Shown in pieces: positions 8,471-16,800 of a stretch of 64,000 bases of DNA (its first letter is position 1; every line of letters begins with the position of its first letter). A program made the translations under genes and the position numbers. Below the pieces are notes generated by a model that saw nothing but the letters and a program-made list of their open reading frames with translations, searched no databases and was not told the origin of the DNA. Origin of the DNA: Hyphomicrobiales bacterium (GTDB lineage Bacteria > Pseudomonadota > Alphaproteobacteria > Rhizobiales > Xanthobacteraceae); NCBI GenBank assembly GCA_021730985.1, contig JAKFYI010000027.1:102255-166254 (forward strand), read 5' to 3'.

Positions 8471-10072
8471 CTAGTGCCCGGTGACAATCTCTGCGACCTT
8501 GTGCGGATTTTCCGGCAGTGCATTGCCCCGCCAAACGACGTGCAGATCCGGCCGGACGATAAGGTAATCGATGCCGTAAACTTGGCGCGAAGCCTCGTTG
8601 TCGAGGTCGAGTACGAAAAATGGCGCGCCGATACGCTCAAACGCCGTTTGGAGACCCGAAGCATCCGCCTTGCTCTTGCCCAGGCGCAGCAGTGTATAGC
8701 CATCCTCGATGCAATCGTGCACCGAAAGCTCCCCGGGCTTGAGCCAGACGTGCGGCAACCGCGCCCCGGGCCAACTCGTCGGCTCATACATTTCGATTTT
8801 TGGCTCCGGCCCGCCGGGTTCATCGCAGATGACCGAGGAAGCTCTATATCGGTAGCCGAGCTCGGCACCGACCACGCGGAATGACTTTGGCGCTTCGTCC
8901 CTCGCGATGGTCAGCAGATGATCCAGCGCAGCCTTTCCTTCCGGCGTATCGTCTTCGATATTGGGGCGATAGGCGCTTCGCCATTTCATGCGGCCGGTTG
9001 TGCCGCCGCCTGAAGCTTTGACGTTGATCGCCCCGACCGGACGACGCTCAGCCTCATAGGACTCCAGGAGTTTGGGACCTCCCCATCCCTGCAAGGCCGC
9101 GGCGATCTTCCAGGAAATGTCCATCGCGTCGCCGACCCCTGTATTCATGCCGAGACCGCCGGTCGGAATCACCAAATGGGCGGCGTCCCCGGCCAAAAAC
9201 ACATGGCCTTGGGCGTAGCGTTCGGCGAGCAGCAACCGCTGCGTCCACTTCGCACAATGCAACATCTCGTATTGTATTGGCGTGCCGACGATCGTCTCGA
9301 ACAACCTCGCCATGTCCTCGTCCTTTTCAACGACGGCATGAAGCGTGAAGTGCTTTCGAGAATCCTGAACGATCATCAGCGTCCAGTGATCGTCAACACG
9401 ATGGTAGTGGCGCGCGCGCGGCGCATGAACCTTTTCGTAGAGTTCGGGGCAATGGAACAGCGCCTGACGCATCTCCAAAATGTTCGGCTCGCCTTCCATT
9501 TTAAAGCCGAGTTGTTTACGAACCGCACTCGAACCACCGTCACAGCCGACCATGTAACGAGTGCTTATCGTGACGCGCTCGCCATTCGCTTTCTTCACCT
9601 GCGCGACCACGCCACCCGGCACTTCCTTGTAGGATTCGAATTCGTGGCCGAATGCCACCGTGACATTTGGAATGCTCTCAGCCACCGACTTGAGGAGCGG
9701 CTCAAGGGTGTACTGCGAAATGATTTGATACGGTTCGAGCGGAATCGTTCCATCGTTGGTGGCGTCACGCTTGGCTTTGGCCTCTGCTACACTCGGATAG
9801 CTCATCTTGAGCAGCGGCGGCTTCATCAAGTCGAACACCAAGTAGGCGTCCATCGGCCACTCGGGTGGATAGCCGGCAGCCCGGATGGTGTCTGCAAGAC
9901 CAAGACGGCGAAATATTTCCATCGTCCGGGGGTTGCAACGCTCCATCTTCGGATACCCCAGAGGCGCGCTGTTTTTCTCGATCAACACGCAGCGGATACC
10001 CCGCCTACCCAAATCAATAGCCAGAGTTAGACCAACCGGCCCGGCTCCAACAATCAGCACCTGCGTATCCAT
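8471..10072 (-). CDS. FAD-dependent aromatic monooxygenase, TfdB/PheA/MhpA type
   Basis: A 533-residue flavoprotein hydroxylase of the larger phenol hydroxylase subgroup. FAD fingerprint VLIVGAGPVGLTLAIDLGRRG near residues 5-25, DG motif VGCDGGSSAVR, GD motif FLAGDAAHLVIPTGGLGMNTGVGDA, and a C-terminal thioredoxin-like remnant ending LHVVWRG. Such enzymes ortho-hydroxylate phenols, chlorophenols or hydroxyphenylpropionates. ATG 10072 was chosen over ATG 10078 because AGGA is better spaced. It is the first gene of a two-gene leftward unit with the smaller monooxygenase. A Bug gene starts 251 bases away on the other strand. Confidence 0.85.
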   Translation of the reverse strand: MDTQVLIVGAGPVGLTLAIDLGRRGIRCVLIEKNSAPLGYPKMERCNPRTMEIFRRLGLADTIRAAGYPPEWPMDAYLVFDLMKPPLLKMSYPSVAEAKAKRDATNDGTIPLEPYQIISQYTLEPLLKSVAESIPNVTVAFGHEFESYKEVPGGVVAQVKKANGERVTISTRYMVGCDGGSSAVRKQLGFKMEGEPNILEMRQALFHCPELYEKVHAPRARHYHRVDDHWTLMIVQDSRKHFTLHAVVEKDEDMARLFETIVGTPIQYEMLHCAKWTQRLLLAERYAQGHVFLAGDAAHLVIPTGGLGMNTGVGDAMDISWKIAAALQGWGGPKLLESYEAERRPVGAINVKASGGGTTGRMKWRSAYRPNIEDDTPEGKAALDHLLTIARDEAPKSFRVVGAELGYRYRASSVICDEPGGPEPKIEMYEPTSWPGARLPHVWLKPGELSVHDCIEDGYTLLRLGKSKADASGLQTAFERIGAPFFVLDLDNEASRQVYGIDYLIVRPDLHVVWRGNALPENPHKVAEIVTGH

Positions 10073-10322
10073 TCGCATCCTGTCTTTTCGAAAATCATAT
10101 CTGGAGGTGCGGCTGATGCAACTCGGCAAAGCATCTGCATCGCAGACCCGTGTACACCGAAAACCTAAGCCCTGACTTAAATAATGATGCAGACCGCACA
10201 CACAGCCCATGCCATCATAGGAAAACAAAACTCAGTTTCCATAAATCCGATTTTGCAAGACACCTGCCAAGCCTGAGTATTTGCTCCCGATCGCCACCGT
10301 GCCGTCAAAAATGGAGCAAGCG

Positions 10323-11321
10323 ATGCCACCGGCTCAAACTGCAACAAAGACCGGCCTAGCGGTTGCGCTGCTCACGGCTACGATCGGCATGGCGATCTTG
10401 GCAACAGCGGCGACGGCGCAAGAAACATATCCCAATCGCATCATCAAAATCGTCGTCCCGTTCGCGCCGGGGACCACCGCCGACGCCATTCCACGACTGA
10501 TCGGTGAAAAGCTCACCGCAAAATGGGGACAGCCAGTTGTTGTCGAGAATCGGCCCGGCGCAACAGGCAACATCGGCGCCGAAATGGTCGCAAGGTCTGC
10601 GCCCGATGGTTACACCCTGCTGGCAACCGCGGCGCCCCCTTTGGCGATCAATCAAAGCCTCGATCCAAATCTCAAATTCGATCCCGGCGCGTTTGTGCCA
10701 ATTTCGCTGATGACGCTGGTTCCAAACGTGCTCGTCGTCAGCCCGAAGCTCAACGTCAAAACGCTGCAGGAGTTTCTTGCGCTCGCAAAGAGCAATCCAG
10801 GCGGGCTGACCTACGTCTCCACAGGAGCCGGCGGAACGCCGACCCTTGCAATGGAATTGCTCAAGCTTAAGAGCGGGACGAACATCAGGGACATTCCCTA
10901 TCGGCAGGGGACAGGCCCCGCAATAATCGACGTTCTAGGCGGGCGGATCGATGCGATGTTCATCAACGTCTCGGAGGCAATGCCTCATATCAAGGCAGGC
11001 GGCGTGGTCGCGTTGGGTATCAGCACGGAGAAGCGAATTCCGCAGCTTCCGGAAGTCCCGGCGATTGCCGAAATATTTCCGGGATTTTACTCGAGCACCT
11101 GGTATGCGATGGTCGCACCGCCCAAAACCCCGGCGGACATCGCGAACAAGCTTTCGGCGGCTGTGCTGGATGTGCTGCGGATGCCCGACATCGCGGACAA
11201 GCTCACATCGCAATCGATGGTCCTGATCGGTGCCTCACAATCCGAAACGGATAAATTCATTAAGAGCGAAGTCGAGCGGTGGCGCGAGGTGATCAAGGCC
11301 GCGGGGCTTAAGGCGAACTAA
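10323..11321 (+). CDS. Bug/TctC-family periplasmic solute-binding protein (3)
   Basis: A 332-residue receptor. ATG 10323 has GGAG at the right distance; the in-frame ATG at 10311 does not. The long leader ends at about residue 32 (ATA before QETYP). The first ligand loop reads APGTTAD, and WGQPVVVENRPGATGNIGAE, FDPGAFVPISL and APPKTPADIANKL follow. The gene faces a leftward dihydroxyphthalate-decarboxylase-like gene, and an enoyl-CoA hydratase stump fills part of the gap, suggesting that its original neighbour was lost. The ligand is unknown. Confidence 0.9.
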   Translation: MPPAQTATKTGLAVALLTATIGMAILATAATAQETYPNRIIKIVVPFAPGTTADAIPRLIGEKLTAKWGQPVVVENRPGATGNIGAEMVARSAPDGYTLLATAAPPLAINQSLDPNLKFDPGAFVPISLMTLVPNVLVVSPKLNVKTLQEFLALAKSNPGGLTYVSTGAGGTPTLAMELLKLKSGTNIRDIPYRQGTGPAIIDVLGGRIDAMFINVSEAMPHIKAGGVVALGISTEKRIPQLPEVPAIAEIFPGFYSSTWYAMVAPPKTPADIANKLSAAVLDVLRMPDIADKLTSQSMVLIGASQSETDKFIKSEVERWREVIKAAGLKAN

Positions 11322-11353
11322 GCCCCTGACCGCGCGATGTGGGATCGCGTGGC

Positions 11354-11482
11354 TCATCGCCCTCGAAAAAACGGCTTTCGCTTTTCGCGAAACGCCGCCC
11401 TGCCCTCCGCATAGTCCTCGCTGGTGTAACAAGCGAGTGCAAGGCGCTCGCACCGTTCGATTCTCGGTTCACAAGCATTCAT
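11354..11482 (-). pseudogene. C-terminal remnant of an enoyl-CoA hydratase
   Basis: The minus-strand frame from about 11482 to the stop at 11354 ends in RLALACYTSEDYAEGRAAF followed by REKRKPFFRGR. That is the typical crotonase C-terminus (E-D-x-x-E-G-x-x-A-F-x-E-K-R-x-P-x-F-x-G). Only about 42 residues are left; the oxyanion-hole region and everything N-terminal to it are missing, and the frame further upstream has no crotonase resemblance. It lies between the convergent Bug (ends 11321) and decarboxylase-like gene (ends 11535). Best explained as a deletion or recombination scar. Confidence 0.65.
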
Positions 11483-11534
11483 GGCACAGACTCCTTGGCA
11501 TTCCGAATGTCGCCAGGATCGCCGGAGTGGAAAA

Positions 11535-12524
11535 TCAAATTTTCGCCATCGTAAAAGTTGTTTTCGCGAACAACTCATGCGGGCTCAGCTTGCGGCTCGT
11601 CAGGCCCTGCTCGTGCGAATAGCGGGTCATGACCTCGATCTCGTGCAGGCATTCCTTGGTGCCGTAGCGCCAGTAGTCGGCCCCCATCAACGCCTGCGTC
11701 TCGGTGGCCTCCGCCTCCATCCATGGCAGCGCGACGGCAAGCTGCGCCAGGTTCTGCAGCTTCTCCAGGCCGATCGCCTTTGAATCGCACATCGCCTTGT
11801 AGACGCTGGCCGGCAGCCAGGGATATTTCTCCGCTAGCGACGCCCGCACCGCAACGATGTGCATGATCGGGAAGAACTTGGTCTTGCGGTAATAGTCCTG
11901 CTCGACCTGCTTATAGTTCGGAAACAACCGGTCGATGTTCGGCAGCCGCTTGACGTAAGGCGACGGCGTGCGCGCCGACAACATGGCGTCGATGTCGCCC
12001 GACACCAGCATGCCGGACAGCGTCTTGTCGCTCGGAATGGGTTGCAGATCGAGGCCCGGGACCGAAACCGGCATCCGCTCCTCGCGCCCGGGCTGCTCCT
12101 GGCCGCCGGTACGCCAATGGATGTCGGAGGGATGAATACCGTATTCGTCCTGCAGCATGCCGCGCAGCCACAGCGCGGCGGTCATCTGGTACTCCGGCAC
12201 ACCGACGATTTTGCCCTTGAGGTCGGCGGGCGTACGGATACGGCGATCGGTGCGGATATAGAACGACGAGTGCCGGAACGAGCGCGATAGGAACGCCGGC
12301 ACCGCGACGTAGGGCGAATTTCCCTGGTCCACCATTCGCATGTAACTGCTGAACGATAGTTCGGTGATGTCGAACTCGAAATATCGGCAGGCCCGCGCGA
12401 AGATTTCCGCCGGTTCGAGAACAAGGCACGTCGTATCGCAGCCTTCGATCCGGACCCGGCCATCGACGATAGCGCGCGTGCGATCGTTGTCGCTGCAAGC
12501 CAGAGTGACGGGAATAGACGCCAT
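11535..12524 (-). CDS. 4,5-dihydroxyphthalate decarboxylase-like / PBP-II fold protein (1)
   Basis: A 329-residue protein without signal peptide, starting at ATG 12524 behind GAGGAAG. Its features (CSDNDRTRAIVDGRV, EFDITELSFSSYM, RHSSFYIRTDR, LKGKIVGVPEYQMTAALWLRGML, FFPIMHIVAVR) place it with proteins annotated as 4,5-dihydroxyphthalate decarboxylase, which have the fold of NMT1-type binding proteins. True decarboxylase activity is known for few members, so it may be an enzyme or a cytosolic binding protein. An adjacent Bug gene is a feature it shares with its three paralogues in this window. Confidence 0.75.
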   Translation of the reverse strand: MASIPVTLACSDNDRTRAIVDGRVRIEGCDTTCLVLEPAEIFARACRYFEFDITELSFSSYMRMVDQGNSPYVAVPAFLSRSFRHSSFYIRTDRRIRTPADLKGKIVGVPEYQMTAALWLRGMLQDEYGIHPSDIHWRTGGQEQPGREERMPVSVPGLDLQPIPSDKTLSGMLVSGDIDAMLSARTPSPYVKRLPNIDRLFPNYKQVEQDYYRKTKFFPIMHIVAVRASLAEKYPWLPASVYKAMCDSKAIGLEKLQNLAQLAVALPWMEAEATETQALMGADYWRYGTKECLHEIEVMTRYSHEQGLTSRKLSPHELFAKTTFTMAKI

Positions 12525-12648
12525 GGGCTTCCTCGCAGGCAGCGAACGATTTGTTTGAGACACGGCGCGGGCCGCGCCGCCCGTCGCTGCGAGCGGGATA
12601 GTGGCCCAGGCCCGGCAGCGAAGCAAAGCCGATCTATTTAAGTGTTGT

Positions 12649-13611
12649 TCAGCGAATTCGAAGTCGCTTGGCTGGCTCTTTCTTCTCGTTTTCGCCCGAA
12701 CCCACGATGACTGCGCCGCGGCCGCGCGTGTACTGCGTCAACGATCGCGTCACGCTGTCCAGCATGGCGGCTGCCGCCGGCATCAGCGTCTGACTTTGAC
12801 GGGTGATGATGCCGATGGTCCGCGGGATGCGCGGTCGGATCAGCGGCACGAAGGCGAGCCCATTCATATCGATCGGCCTCGTCAGCATCGGCACCAGCGT
12901 GATGCCGAGCTTGGCCCGGACGCAATTCATCAGCGATGGCCGGCTGGTCACGATCATGGCGGGATCGTCAACCCCTTCGCCAAGACCACGGCCGCGAACC
13001 AGTTCGAATACGTCGCTGCCGATGAACTTTTCGCCTTCCAGAGCGCTCCAAGGGACGGGCTTGTTCTTTTGCGCCAGCGGATGATCGCGAGAGCAAAGCG
13101 CTCCGAAAGAATCCACCGCAATGGGCCGGCAAGTCAGCTTGGGGTCTTCGATTGCCCAGCTTGCAATTCCGATATCGACGGTGCCATCAGCCACGAGATT
13201 ACGAATTTGATGCGAACGCTGATCCGTTGCCCGCACCCGGATATCGGGATGGTCCTTGCCGAATTCGATCAGCAGCTTGGCAAGCCATTCCTCGGACAGA
13301 AACGGAATCACGGCGAGCGACACCGATCCCCGCTCGGCGAGCGCAAGCTGCCGCACGTCGGCCACCGCCCGATCGTGCGTCGCCAGCAGATCCTGGAAGA
13401 TGGGAAACAGCGACTGCGCCAGCGGCGTCAGCTTGGCGCGCCGGCCCTCCTCGAACAGCTTGCCGCCGACCTGGCGTTCGAGATGGCGCATGGCCGCCGA
13501 TACGGCGGCCTGGGAGCGGAACGTACCGGTGGCTGCGGCGCGAAAGCTGCCGCTCATGGCTGTGATCACGAATTGCCGGATTTGCTGGATCCGCAAGGGC
13601 TCGGCAGCCAT
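12649..13611 (-). CDS. LysR-family transcriptional regulator (1)
   Basis: A 320-residue regulator. Winged helix-turn-helix at residues 7-66 (IRQFVITAMSGSFRAAATGT, then AAVSAAMRHLERQVGGKLFEE), followed by the LysR substrate-binding domain (SVSLAVIPF..., DIGIASWAIEDPKL). The tail after about residue 295 is basic and probably disordered (ENEKKEPAKRLRIR). It is transcribed away from the LLM oxidoreductase, sharing a 122-base intergenic region with a 12-base perfect palindrome. By the usual LysR pattern it should control that operon and itself; the inducer is unknown. Confidence 0.9.
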   Translation of the reverse strand: MAAEPLRIQQIRQFVITAMSGSFRAAATGTFRSQAAVSAAMRHLERQVGGKLFEEGRRAKLTPLAQSLFPIFQDLLATHDRAVADVRQLALAERGSVSLAVIPFLSEEWLAKLLIEFGKDHPDIRVRATDQRSHQIRNLVADGTVDIGIASWAIEDPKLTCRPIAVDSFGALCSRDHPLAQKNKPVPWSALEGEKFIGSDVFELVRGRGLGEGVDDPAMIVTSRPSLMNCVRAKLGITLVPMLTRPIDMNGLAFVPLIRPRIPRTIGIITRQSQTLMPAAAAMLDSVTRSLTQYTRGRGAVIVGSGENEKKEPAKRLRIR

Positions 13612-13642
13612 TGGGGCGCGCTCTCCATCCTTAGATATTTTA

Positions 13643-13654
13643 GAACTATAGTTC
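13643..13654. promoter_or_regulatory. Perfect palindrome GAACTATAGTTC, candidate operator
   Basis: A 12-base perfect dyad in the 122-base gap between the LysR gene and the divergent LLM oxidoreductase gene, in a locally AT-rich stretch. The position suits a LysR or RNA polymerase contact site. The related words GTTC at 24323-24326 (reverse strand) and GTTATAGTTTGG at 32711-32722 precede the paralogous LLM and cupin genes. Confidence 0.4.
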
Positions 13655-13664
13655 GGTAAATTTA

Positions 13665-13680
13665 GTTTGGCAAAAGTTAC
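13665..13680 (+). promoter_or_regulatory. Shared upstream element, copy 1 (LLM gene 1)
   Basis: GTTTGGCAAAAGTTAC, ending 53 bases before the LLM start codon. Fourteen of sixteen bases match the sequence upstream of the second LLM gene (reverse strand of 24296-24311). It may be a promoter or regulator site, or may have been carried along when the gene was duplicated. Confidence 0.4.
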
Positions 13681-13733
13681 GCCGCGGCCAACACTCCGCC
13701 CCGTTCAGGACGGTCCGGGCAGGAGAGCAGGCT

Positions 13734-14804
13734 ATGAAGTTCGGCATCTTCGACTACATCGACCGCCGCGACGAGCCGCTGCCGCAGACCTACGACGAGC
13801 GGATGACGCTGCTGCAGGCCGCCGAGGCCGCCGGATTCTACGGCTATCATGTGACCGAGCACCACGCGACGCCGCTGTCCGCCACGCCCTCGCCGGCGGT
13901 GTTCCTGGCTGCGGCCGCCCGCGAGACCAAACGTCTTCGTCTCGGCGCCCTGCTGTTCCTGCTGCCGCTCTACCACCCGTTCCGGCTGCTGGAAGAACTA
14001 TACATGCTGGACAACCTGAGCCGAGGCCGGCTCGACATCGGTCTCGGGCGCGGCGTGTCGCCGTTCGAGTTCGCCGCCTTCGGCGAAGACTTCAAGCAGA
14101 GCGAAGGCATCTACGCGGAGACGCTCGACATCATCCGCAACGGGCTGACGCAGAAGCATCTCGATCATCAGGGCAAGCGCTACCGGTTCGATCGCGTTCC
14201 GATGGTGATGGACTGGGTGCAGAAGCCCCACCCGCCGCTCTGGTACGGCCTGCGCAGCGGCTCCGAGGGTTCGCTGCTGCCCGCCCGGCTCGGCATGAAC
14301 GTGGTCACACTGGGCAATAGCGAGCGTTCGACGCAGGCCATCGCCCGCTTCCGCGGCGCATGGGCCGAACATGCGCCGGAGCGAAAGAAGAACGGTTGCG
14401 ACGTGGCCGAATCGATGATCGGCATGGTGCGCGGCATGTTCATCGCCGACACCGACGCCGAGGCCGAACGCCTCGCCCGCCCGGCCTACAAGCTGTGGTT
14501 CGAGAACCTGATGTGGCTCTGGCGCGAGAACAATTCGTTCCCGGGAATTCCGTTGTCGCAAGACTACGACGAATCCCGGCGCGACGGATCTCTGGTCGTC
14601 GGCAGTCCGGACACCGTGCGCTGTGAGTTCGTGGCGCAGGCGCATCGCTGCAAGCACAACTACCTGGTGCTGAAGCTGGCCTTCGGCTCGTTCACCCACG
14701 CCCAGGAAATGCGGTCGCTCGAGCTGTTCCGGCGCGAGGTGATGCCGGCGTTGATTGACCTGAAGATCGACACCAGCGAACTTGCGCCCGCCGGCGCCGC
14801 CTAG
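13734..14804 (+). CDS. LLM-class flavin-dependent oxidoreductase (1)
   Basis: A 356-residue bacterial luciferase-like monooxygenase with an F420/FMN TIM-barrel. AGGAGA precedes ATG 13734. Family signatures: opening strand KFGIFDYID, GFYGYHVTEHHATP near residue 40, LRLGALLFLLPLYHP, LDIGLGRGVSPFEF, and VVGSPDTVRCEF toward the C-terminus. Members use reduced flavin and oxygen to hydroxylate, cleave or desulfonate small molecules; the substrate is not predictable. It is first in a rightward set with a fumarylacetoacetase-like hydrolase, cupin and SDR, so it may produce a ring-opened or 1,3-diketo compound for the hydrolase. A close paralogue is at 23197-24261. Confidence 0.88.
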   Translation: MKFGIFDYIDRRDEPLPQTYDERMTLLQAAEAAGFYGYHVTEHHATPLSATPSPAVFLAAAARETKRLRLGALLFLLPLYHPFRLLEELYMLDNLSRGRLDIGLGRGVSPFEFAAFGEDFKQSEGIYAETLDIIRNGLTQKHLDHQGKRYRFDRVPMVMDWVQKPHPPLWYGLRSGSEGSLLPARLGMNVVTLGNSERSTQAIARFRGAWAEHAPERKKNGCDVAESMIGMVRGMFIADTDAEAERLARPAYKLWFENLMWLWRENNSFPGIPLSQDYDESRRDGSLVVGSPDTVRCEFVAQAHRCKHNYLVLKLAFGSFTHAQEMRSLELFRREVMPALIDLKIDTSELAPAGAA

Positions 14805-14877
14805 ACGCTGCGCGGCTGCACCGGCTGAGCGCACGCAACGCAGACGCTCCAAGAAGCCGAGCAATCGGGAGGGAACG

Positions 14878-16209
14878 ATGTCCAAGCTCAATGCCACGCA
14901 CGACCCGTCACGCCGCAGCTTCGTGCAATCGGCCAATCGTCCAGACACCGATTTTCCGATCCAGAATCTGCCGTTCGGCGTGTTTCGGCGGCGCGGCGGC
15001 GAGCCGCAGGGCGGCGTGGCGATCGGCGACCGCATCTTCGACCTCAAGGCCGGAGTCGAGGCCGGGCTGTTTTCCGGCCAGGCCAAGGTCGCGGCGCAGG
15101 CCGCGTCTGGTTCGACGCTCAATCCGGTCATGATGTTGGACAGCGCCCACGCCTCGGCGTTGCGCGCGCGCCTGTCCGATTTGCTGCGCCAGGGCGCGCC
15201 GGAGGCCGCGCCAATCCAAGGGCTCGGCGGCAAGATTCTGGCGCCGATGGCGGACGTCAAGATGGAACTGCCGGCGTCGATTGCGTCGTTCACCGACTAC
15301 TTCACGTCGATCTTCCACGCCGAACGTGGCGGACGGGTGCGAAATCCCGACCAGCCGCTGACTCCCAATTTCAAGCACATCCCGATCGCCTACAACGGTC
15401 GCGCCACGTCGCTGCGCGTCAGCAGCGAACCGTTCAAGCGGCCCAACGGCCAGTTCCGCGCAAAAGGTGGCGAGCTTCAGTTCGGACCGGAGCCGCGGCT
15501 GGATTTCGAGCTCGAGGTCGGCGCGCTGATGCGCGGCAACGCCCAGGGGACGCCGATTCCGCTGTCCATGGCAGAGAGTCATATCTTCGGCTACTGCCTG
15601 GTCAACGACTGGTCCGCCCGCGCCATTCAAGCGTGGGAAACCGTCCCGGCGGGGCCGTTCCAAGGCAAGAGCTTCTGCACCACCGTGTCGCCCTGGGTGG
15701 TGACAGGCGAAGCCCTTGCGCCGTTTCGTTGCGCCGCATTCCAGCGCGCAGCCGACGATCCCAAGCCGCTGCCGTACCTCGCCTCCGCGGACAACGAGGC
15801 GAACGGCGGGATCGACCTGCAACTGGAGGCCTATATCCTCACGCCCAAAATGCGTGCGGCAAACCAAGAGCCTTCCCAAATCACGTTGACCAATCTCACT
15901 ACGCTCTACTGGACGTTCGCGCAGATGGTCACCTATCACGCCAGCAACGGCTGCAACTTCCTGCCTGGCGACCTGATTGCCAGCGGCACCACGTCAGGTC
16001 CGACGGACGAGAGCCGCGCCTGCCTCAACGAACTTAGCGCCTATGGCACGGCGGACATCCCGCTTCACAACGGCGAGGCTCGGCGCTATCTGGAAGACGG
16101 CGACGATCTGATCATGCGCGCCCATGCCCGACGCGGCGGCTGCGTTACCATCGGATTCGGCGACTGTACCGGGCGCGTCGAGCCTGCCGTGCCCTGGCCG
16201 GCAAACTGA
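14878..16209 (+). CDS. Fumarylacetoacetase-family C-C bond hydrolase (full length)
   Basis: A 443-residue protein from ATG 14878 (GGGAGGGA upstream) with both the N-terminal SH3-like FAA domain (NRPDTDFPIQNLPFGVFRR) and the catalytic domain. Known FAH residues are present: metal ligands in FTDYF (Asp140) and ELE, His147 in IFH (general base), NDWSARAIQAWE with the metal-binding Asp, Arg and Gln, and GPFQGKSF with the catalytic Lys. The Asp that usually follows SAR is Ala here, but this is not a metal ligand in mouse FAH. Reaction: hydrolysis of a 1,3-diketo acid such as fumarylacetoacetate. No tyrosine or homogentisate genes are nearby, so a different diketo acid from the LLM step is likely. 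Confidence 0.85.
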   Translation: MSKLNATHDPSRRSFVQSANRPDTDFPIQNLPFGVFRRRGGEPQGGVAIGDRIFDLKAGVEAGLFSGQAKVAAQAASGSTLNPVMMLDSAHASALRARLSDLLRQGAPEAAPIQGLGGKILAPMADVKMELPASIASFTDYFTSIFHAERGGRVRNPDQPLTPNFKHIPIAYNGRATSLRVSSEPFKRPNGQFRAKGGELQFGPEPRLDFELEVGALMRGNAQGTPIPLSMAESHIFGYCLVNDWSARAIQAWETVPAGPFQGKSFCTTVSPWVVTGEALAPFRCAAFQRAADDPKPLPYLASADNEANGGIDLQLEAYILTPKMRAANQEPSQITLTNLTTLYWTFAQMVTYHASNGCNFLPGDLIASGTTSGPTDESRACLNELSAYGTADIPLHNGEARRYLEDGDDLIMRAHARRGGCVTIGFGDCTGRVEPAVPWPAN

Positions 16210-16218
16210 CCCTCGGTC

Positions 16219-16758
16219 ATGAATTCGTTGCCGCCGATCCGGCGCATCATCACCGAGGAAGGCACCGACGGCCGGGCCCGGATCGTTGCCGACGGCCCCT
16301 CGCCATCGGTCAAGTCCGTGGCCGAGCGCCCCGGCTACCGCATCACCAACCTGTGGCGAACCACATCGAGCCCGCCGCCGATCGGCGAGCCGGACGCCAT
16401 CGCCCAGCACCAGGGCCTCGGCCCGATGAAGGGCGGCACGGTGCTGCGTGTCGTCGATTATCCGCCGGAGTCCGGCAACGCGGCCGAGCGCAAGCGGCAG
16501 CAGGCCGCGAGCTTCGGCCAGTTGTTCAAGGATGCCGAGCACCGGCTGGACAGCGCCAAGCATCCCGGCATGCACCGCACCGACACCATCGACTACGCCA
16601 TCGTGCTCGAGGGCGAGATCGTCGCCATCCTCGACGAGCACGAGACTGTCATGAAGGCCGGCGACATCATGATCCAGCGCGGAACGGCCCACGCCTGGGC
16701 GAACCGCTCCGGCAAGCCGGCACGGATCGCCTTTGTCCTGGTCGACGCGACACGCTGA
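16219..16758 (+). CDS. Cupin-domain protein (1)
   Basis: A 179-residue single-cupin protein, nine bases after the FAA hydrolase and with a weak ribosome site, so probably translationally coupled. The cupin barrel occupies about residues 110-177: HRTDTIDYAIVLEGEIVAIL is motif 1, with the usual HxH replaced by H-x-x-D-x-x-D, and GDIMIQRGTAHAWANRS is motif 2 with the metal-ligand His kept and the usual Pro changed to Arg. Substrate binding, isomerase or dioxygenase roles are all possible. It is paralogous to the cupin at 32746-33282. Confidence 0.8.
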   Translation: MNSLPPIRRIITEEGTDGRARIVADGPSPSVKSVAERPGYRITNLWRTTSSPPPIGEPDAIAQHQGLGPMKGGTVLRVVDYPPESGNAAERKRQQAASFGQLFKDAEHRLDSAKHPGMHRTDTIDYAIVLEGEIVAILDEHETVMKAGDIMIQRGTAHAWANRSGKPARIAFVLVDATR

Positions 16759-16800
16759 ACCCTCCGCGAATACGCCGCGAGCATCCGTGAAAGTGCCCCC

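Noticed and set aside
13998..15293. A 431-codon minus-strand open frame across two genes
   Set aside because: Covers the LLM and FAA hydrolase genes in antisense; no recognisable motif.
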